NCBI GenBank assembly: GCA_051530055.1
Contig: CM121341.1
Span: forward strand, 3,162,001-3,226,000
Direction of reading: 5' to 3'
DNA from: Neoechinorhynchus agilis
Taxonomy: Eukaryota; Acanthocephala
Length of the DNA stretch: 64,000 nucleotides
Notes under the pieces: generated by a model
Database searches by the model: none
Told to the model about the DNA's origin: nothing
The model's input: the letters and a program-made list of their open reading frames with translations, nothing else
Shown: piece by piece, positions 59,640 to 64,000 of the stretch
Position numbering within the stretch: position 1 is the stretch's first letter
Layout of the letters: the number at the start of each line of letters is the position of its first letter
Position numbers and translations under genes: made by a program

Positions 59640-60563
59640 TATAAGTTCACCTAAAAATGTCACGTATGGGGTTTTCGTCGGTCGATGGGACGTAAGGATA
59701 AAACACGATGATAAAGGCAATATCAAAACGCAGCTCTACCGCAAACCAAGTATACCATGGAGTTCACCTCACTGGTCGAGCCACCGACCGTTCCATTACA
59801 AAATCACAGCGGTAACGTCCTACTTCAAGAAGGCCAGGATGATTTCTTCAGAAAGCAGGGATTGGGAAGAAGAGAAATAAAGGATCACCAAAGTTCTCAG
59901 ATCACGAGGCTTCTCTGAATTGGCCATCAAAATCGGTCTCAAAACAGCAACACATATCGGCCATCGGAAGAAGAAGGAAACCACAAGCATCTCCTTCAAA
60001 TACACCGGCTTTCACCACATAAGTTACACAGCGACCAGAAAACTGAGGCGTCTCAACTACCTCGCTCCAAATCTCTTGATTTGCAACAAACGGGCGCATC
60101 CATTGCGGGTATTCTCAAGAGGAAAACCAAACAAGAGACCAAATATTGTGCAGAATGCTCAAAGGTCTACGCTGGACAAGCTATACAAGAGATCGAGAAA
60201 TGGATCTCGCAGCATAAACAGGCTTGCAGGACTTTCGACAAATCCACAGCAATCTCAAACCACCAGCAAACAACCCAGCACAAGGTGGATTTTGAAAAGG
60301 CGAGATTCATAACCAGCGAACCGGATCTTAGAAGAAGACTGATTTTTGAGGCCATTCACATCCGGGGAAATCCAACGATGGAAGGCAATAAATCGAACTT
60401 TACTCTGGAGCTACCAAAGTTCCGAAATATGACGAACAAATTATTCGGCAACAAACAGAAGGAGGTGTGTGCGGATCGAACCCCCACACTTCGGGTATTA
60501 GCAAACCCGCGGATATCCAGAAATGACCGGCTGTGCATGCTGCATATGTCATCTCCATTTTAG
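59640..60563 (+). mobile_element. Penelope-like element with GIY-YIG endonuclease region, broken
   Basis: Blocks on the plus strand: KTQLYRKPSIPWSSPHWSSH (the Y-R-K-P-T block after the RT), FSELAIKIGLKTATHIGHRK, CAECSKVYAGQAIQEIEKWI and SQHKQACRTFDKSTAISNHQ, then TQHKVDFEKARFITSEPDLR and EAIHIRGNPTMEGN. The C-x-x-C-x-K-V-Y-x-G and downstream H, E and IR-x-N-P residues mark the GIY-YIG endonuclease of PLEs. Inactive with several breaks. Confidence 0.82.
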
Positions 60564-60689
60564 ATAGAGATTAAGAGGCAAGGAAAACTTTGCGAAATAT
60601 TTCTCAAATAAATAAATGATTATCGATAACACCGGGGACAGGATTCTCCAACGTACAATAAAATTTAACCCGAGGACAATGATATATTA

Positions 60690-61105
60690 TATTTAGTGAT
60701 CTTTCACTGTTATGACCTTTGACGATATATAACAATGCGATTTCCGACGTTAATAATATAGCTGTCGTTTATTGATTATGTTCATTTAGTTCATTTCAAC
60801 GCGCTGATTTAAAAATCTGTTTTTCGGAGTTGCAATAGCTGCCATAGTTCTTCAGTTAGTCGTCTTTCAATTTTTAGACCAATAACGTCGATTATCGATT
60901 ACAAAACTTCAATAAACTTAAGATCAAATTAACTTTTCTAGATCTACTTTTAAAGCTTTTTCACCTGACTTTACTGTATTTTTAGCTCTTTAAATCTATA
61001 CATTTAGTTTGAACATTGATGTTCATAAAAGACACCTGAATTTAATCAGTAGTTCGATGACGGGGTTCAGATATGATAAAACACTGAGAATTTCTTATGC
61101 GCTGA
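60690..61105. repeat. Dispersed repeat R1, third copy
   Basis: Matches 52,930-53,250 and 52,585-52,900: TTTAGTGATCTTTCACTG, CAATGCGATTTCCGACG, TTTCAACGCGCTGATTT and TTGATGTTCATAAAAGACAC. Confidence 0.85.
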
Positions 61106-61400
61106 TTTCAATGGTAAAATTTTAAAAGGATTCCGATCCTACAAAACGAAATGAACTTATTGAATTGTTTAAACATGCAACATCTATCAATGAAATGGAT
61201 GTCCCTCACGAAACCGCGAAGAGTATTAACGTTGACAGTGAAAATATTGGAGATTAACCATCTTTTTGTCTACGATTACGATTAGTTTAACTTTCGATTG
61301 GAAGTGAATTTATAGAATCTTAATTCTGTAAATAAGGACGACAAACTCCTCACATCGGAGATCAGATTCCAATAACCAAAAACAATGGATCGTGTTCCTT
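61106..61400 (+). pseudogene. Decayed coding repeat, family R2, second copy
   Basis: Frame KDSDPTKRNELIELFKHATS to DVPHETAKSINVDSENIGD then stop, followed by the trailer ACGATTAGTTTAACTTTCGA shared with 3,090-3,200. It directly follows R1, suggesting one composite repeat. Confidence 0.5.
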
Positions 61401-61895
61401 AAAAAAAGATTTGTATCGACGCAAAACTTTTAATCAAAAAGCTTTATACTAATGGCGTCCAACTGATTTTAAATCAAATTCCAATTAAAAGAAGAATTCG
61501 TGCGGGACGTTCATTTGCCCTTCGAATAGCGATCCTACAGAGCGAGCTGTGGGCCATTGGGACTTCTTGGGAAATGTGTTTGACTAAATCATTGGCTATA
61601 AAAAAACTCCTCGAAATTCTTTAAAATAGTCGGTAAAATTTGTAAGGAATCAAGTCCGGTTCAACGAGGAACAGCTAGGCAACTACGATACGAAAACTTG
61701 AAATTCAGAATAATTTGTTCATATTTTTATGGCAATCAAACTCTGCGCTTTATGTAATTTCAATAAAAATAGCCGATGGACGATGAATTTGAGTATTTAG
61801 CACCGTCTAAATTTGGATCTCAATATGAGTTCTAATTTATCGCAAATATAAGATTTGCAAACAAACTCCGTTAGTTTTTTTGATTTTTTAGACGT
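61400..61895. other. Intergenic, no gene seen
   Basis: No supported feature. Confidence 0.35.
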
Positions 61896-62096
61896 TGAGG
61901 GACACACAATCTTTTATTGAATCCGATATTTCGGCGCCTCACGCCTTCTTCAGGTTCCTTGATACTCTAAAACACACAAAGGGAGTTCACAAGAGGTCCA
62001 TGCTTCCTGTCAATTCGTCTCGGCGGTTCAGGTTTTCCCGTTCGCAGCCGAGATCCCCGCTTGCACCCGACCGCACTACCCAATTTACGGTTGATC

Positions 62097-62264
62097 AGCA
62101 GGGCTTCCGAGATAGAGAGTTCAATGGGATCTGATGCCCGATAAAGAACCCCAAAGTCAAAAACCGGGCTGGCTCCCTCGTGGCGGGTAGCGAAGTGAGT
62201 GCCCCAGGGCGTTGATGCGTACGCTGGACTGGTCGGATTGCATGCATTACGCGCGTGCTCAGTG
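62097..62264 (-). repeat. 168-bp direct repeat, copy 1
   Basis: Appears identical base for base to 62,396-62,563 (offset 299): AGCAGGGCTTCCGAGATAGA ... GCGCGTGCTCAGTG. It covers the C-terminal GIY-YIG coding part. Confidence 0.95.
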
Positions 62265-62395
62265 ATGCGTTCACGCAGTGCTCGCTCTGTTTTCCCGCGT
62301 CGTTACAGTTCCTGCAGGTGATCTCGTAGACGAGGTTGCTTGAGAAGCAATCGCTTTTTGCCCCAGCATTCTTCGGGCAAAAGAAATTATTCGCT

Positions 62396-62563
62396 AGCAG
62401 GGCTTCCGAGATAGAGAGTTCAATGGGATCTGATGCCCGATAAAGAACCCCAAAGTCAAAAACCGGGCTGGCTCCCTCGTGGCGGGTAGCGAAGTGAGTG
62501 CCCCAGGGCGTTGATGCGTACGCTGGACTGGTCGGATTGCATGCATTACGCGCGTGCTCAGTG
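62396..62563 (-). repeat. 168-bp direct repeat, copy 2
   Basis: Second member of the perfect pair. Its outer end coincides with the join to the LINE-B copy that starts at about 62,567. Confidence 0.95.
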
Positions 62564-62566
62564 GCC

Positions 62567-64000
62567 ACCACCGCCGTCAACGATGCCACCACCGCCGTCC
62601 CCTCGCTTCGCTCGGGGACGGCCCACGCAAGGTGACGAATTAGCGACTACCCCGAAGTCACCGCCCAAAGCCAAGCAGTCAGACGATGGATCTAGCGACG
62701 GATTAGATTCACCTCCCAGCGCTATACCTCCAAGAAGGCTCAGGACGATCTCAGCATCGGATAGGTTTTGCAGAAATTCCAAACTACATCACAATGTGTT
62801 CAAATCGCCTACAATCGACGCTGGTGACGCAGATAATTTGAACGAGCTACTTATCGATCACGTGCAATCTGAGAAGACCAACGCTGCCGGGCTCCCACGC
62901 GTCTCTACTGGTTTGTGTCCGGTTTGCGGTAAGTTTTTTAAATTAACAAATATGGGGGTTTTGTTTGTCCATGGTCCCCGAGATCTCCGCTGTAGTGGGT
63001 CTGGTTCTCCACCACAATTAACCGAACCGTTCGTGCCTGAGACCCCTCAGATCACCACTGATTCCATTTCGATACCTGATATCGTGCGGTTTCTGCCCAG
63101 GAACGTCCTGAAACGGATCCCCAAAGGCGCGCGATATCTGGTCGCCAAAGCATTTACGGGATTGCTCAATGATTGCCTGCAAACGAACTGTGCGCCTTCA
63201 TGGACACGGCTCTTCGCTTTCCCGCGCTTAGTCCTCTGCACCAGCGGTGATTTGTCTTTGACATCAACAATCAAGGAAAGGTTAGATTCCTTTGAACAAA
63301 TATTTAAAAATTTTGAAAGGAATCTCCGCGAGGTTTCTAAGGGACGCACGAAGGAAGAGTATCGCTGCCGTTTTTCAAAGCGATCACTGACTGAGCGTGT
63401 CTCTTCGAAGCTTGCGGACGGGGATGTTCGGGGGGCTGTTCGGTTATTGTCATCCTCCGACAGTTTCGCAAAAGGAGACAGCGAGACGCTACAAATACTC
63501 CGGTCGAAGCACCCATGTAGTAGCGGAAGCTTTGAAATTCCATCTCCTCCCATTCAGGACAGGACGCCCACTCAAATTTCAGAAATGAAAAAGGCCATCT
63601 CAACTTTTGCAAATGGTTCGGGTCACGGGCTTGACGGACTAAGGCCTCAGCACTTAAAGGACATGATGTCCTTTTCAACTGGTGAAGCAGCTCTCTCTAG
63701 AAAGTGCGCTTTCTCGAATAGTCGACCGCCTGACTGGAGAGGACCTGAACCCCGTTGCAAAAGACCTATTTTTCGGAGCATCATTATGTGCTCTCACAAA
63801 AAAAGATGGTGGGATTCGTCCCATCGCCGTATCTTCGACGATACGCCGACTTGCAGGAAAAATTCTCTGCAAACGTATTACAGAGAAAACCGGGCAGCAA
63901 CTTCGTCCAGTCCAACTGGGCTGCTGCACATCCTGCGGGGCGGAAGCTATCGTCCACTCGCTCCGAAACTTTGCTACGAGTAGCTCAGCGCCGTGCGTGA
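62567..64000 (+). mobile_element. LINE-B, 5' and RT-start portion, cut by window end
   Basis: A long frame (to about 63,680) gives a Pro/Ser-rich start, then LCPVCGKFFKLTNMGVLFVH with later RCSGSG (a C-x-x-C...H...C finger), SIPDIVRFLPRNVLKRIPKG, SFEQIFKNFERNLREVSKGR and GSGHGLDGLRPQHLKDMMSF (RT block 1). The frame then shifts; RT blocks FFGASLCALTKKDGGIRPIA, STIRRLAGKILCKRI and QLGCCTSCGAEAIVHSLRNF follow to the window end. This non-LTR family has one long ORF with an N-terminal finger, and its C-terminal region ('W-D-x-T-C-V-D-T') is seen in the other fragments of this window. Clade not assigned. This copy is the best preserved. Confidence 0.82.

Larger units (their letters stand above)
61905..62592 (-). 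mobile_element. Penelope-like element 3' end with GIY-YIG region and hairpin motif, broken
   Basis: Minus strand: SDCFSSNLVYEITCRNCNDA (the V-Y-x-I-x-C-x-x-C start of the GIY-YIG region), then TPWGTHFATRHEGASPVFDF and YRASDPIELSISEALL. Downstream, at 61,923-61,954, lies CTGAAGA-A-GGCG-TGAGG-CGCC-GAAATATCGG. A 168-bp segment is present twice in direct orientation. Inactive. This is the one place where the hairpin motif sits at the end of a recognisable PLE. Confidence 0.78.

Overview
The window is nuclear DNA from a small invertebrate animal. Host genes are split by short GT-AG introns (mostly 42-77 bp), the DNA is AT-rich, and the products are animal proteins: liprin-beta, coronin, a PIP4K-type lipid kinase, spliceosomal PRPF4, a rhodopsin-like GPCR, an SLC46-like transporter and a secreted ShKT protein. 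The ShKT domain, tiny introns and AG acceptors just upstream of several ATGs suggest a nematode or another small ecdysozoan; the sequence alone does not fix the phylum.

Layout. 0-7 kb: a PB1-like gene on the minus strand, a decayed coding repeat, then a 13-copy 266-bp tandem array. 7.2-10.8 kb: a pyrimidine-rich, degenerate LINE (LINE-A). 12-18 kb: the ShKT gene, a 209-bp tandem array with a 418-bp dimeric higher-order period, and the GPCR. 18.7-20 kb: a Penelope-like element (PLE). 21-30 kb: the transporter, fragments of a second LINE family (LINE-B) and liprin-beta. 32-38 kb: foldback elements, PRPF4, a 192-bp tandem array and one tRNA-Glu(CTC). 38-44 kb: LINE-B pieces and coronin, whose 2.1-kb first intron is full of small repeats. 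44-49 kb: a cluster of tRNA-derived SINEs and two PLEs. 49-58 kb: the PIP4K gene, very long poly-T and poly-G runs, more SINE, PLE and LINE-B pieces, and a four-membrane-span gene. 58-64 kb: a PTRHD1-like pseudogene, PLEs and the 5' part of a LINE-B copy running off the window.

The host genes are unrelated housekeeping or signalling genes and do not form a visible pathway or operon. The unifying theme is mobile DNA: two LINE families, several GIY-YIG-type PLEs, one tRNA-headed SINE family, several inverted-repeat (foldback) families and three satellites.

The most interesting signal is a recurring motif, CTGAAGA + purine + short hairpin + GAAA, found in at least six repeat families. The hairpin sequence differs between families but stays paired, so it looks like a conserved RNA fold related to the hammerhead core. 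The SINE family independently carries CTGATGA-GTCC and GGAC-GAAA, the two halves of a hammerhead stem II, in permuted order. Exon limits were worked out by hand from splice signals and family similarity.
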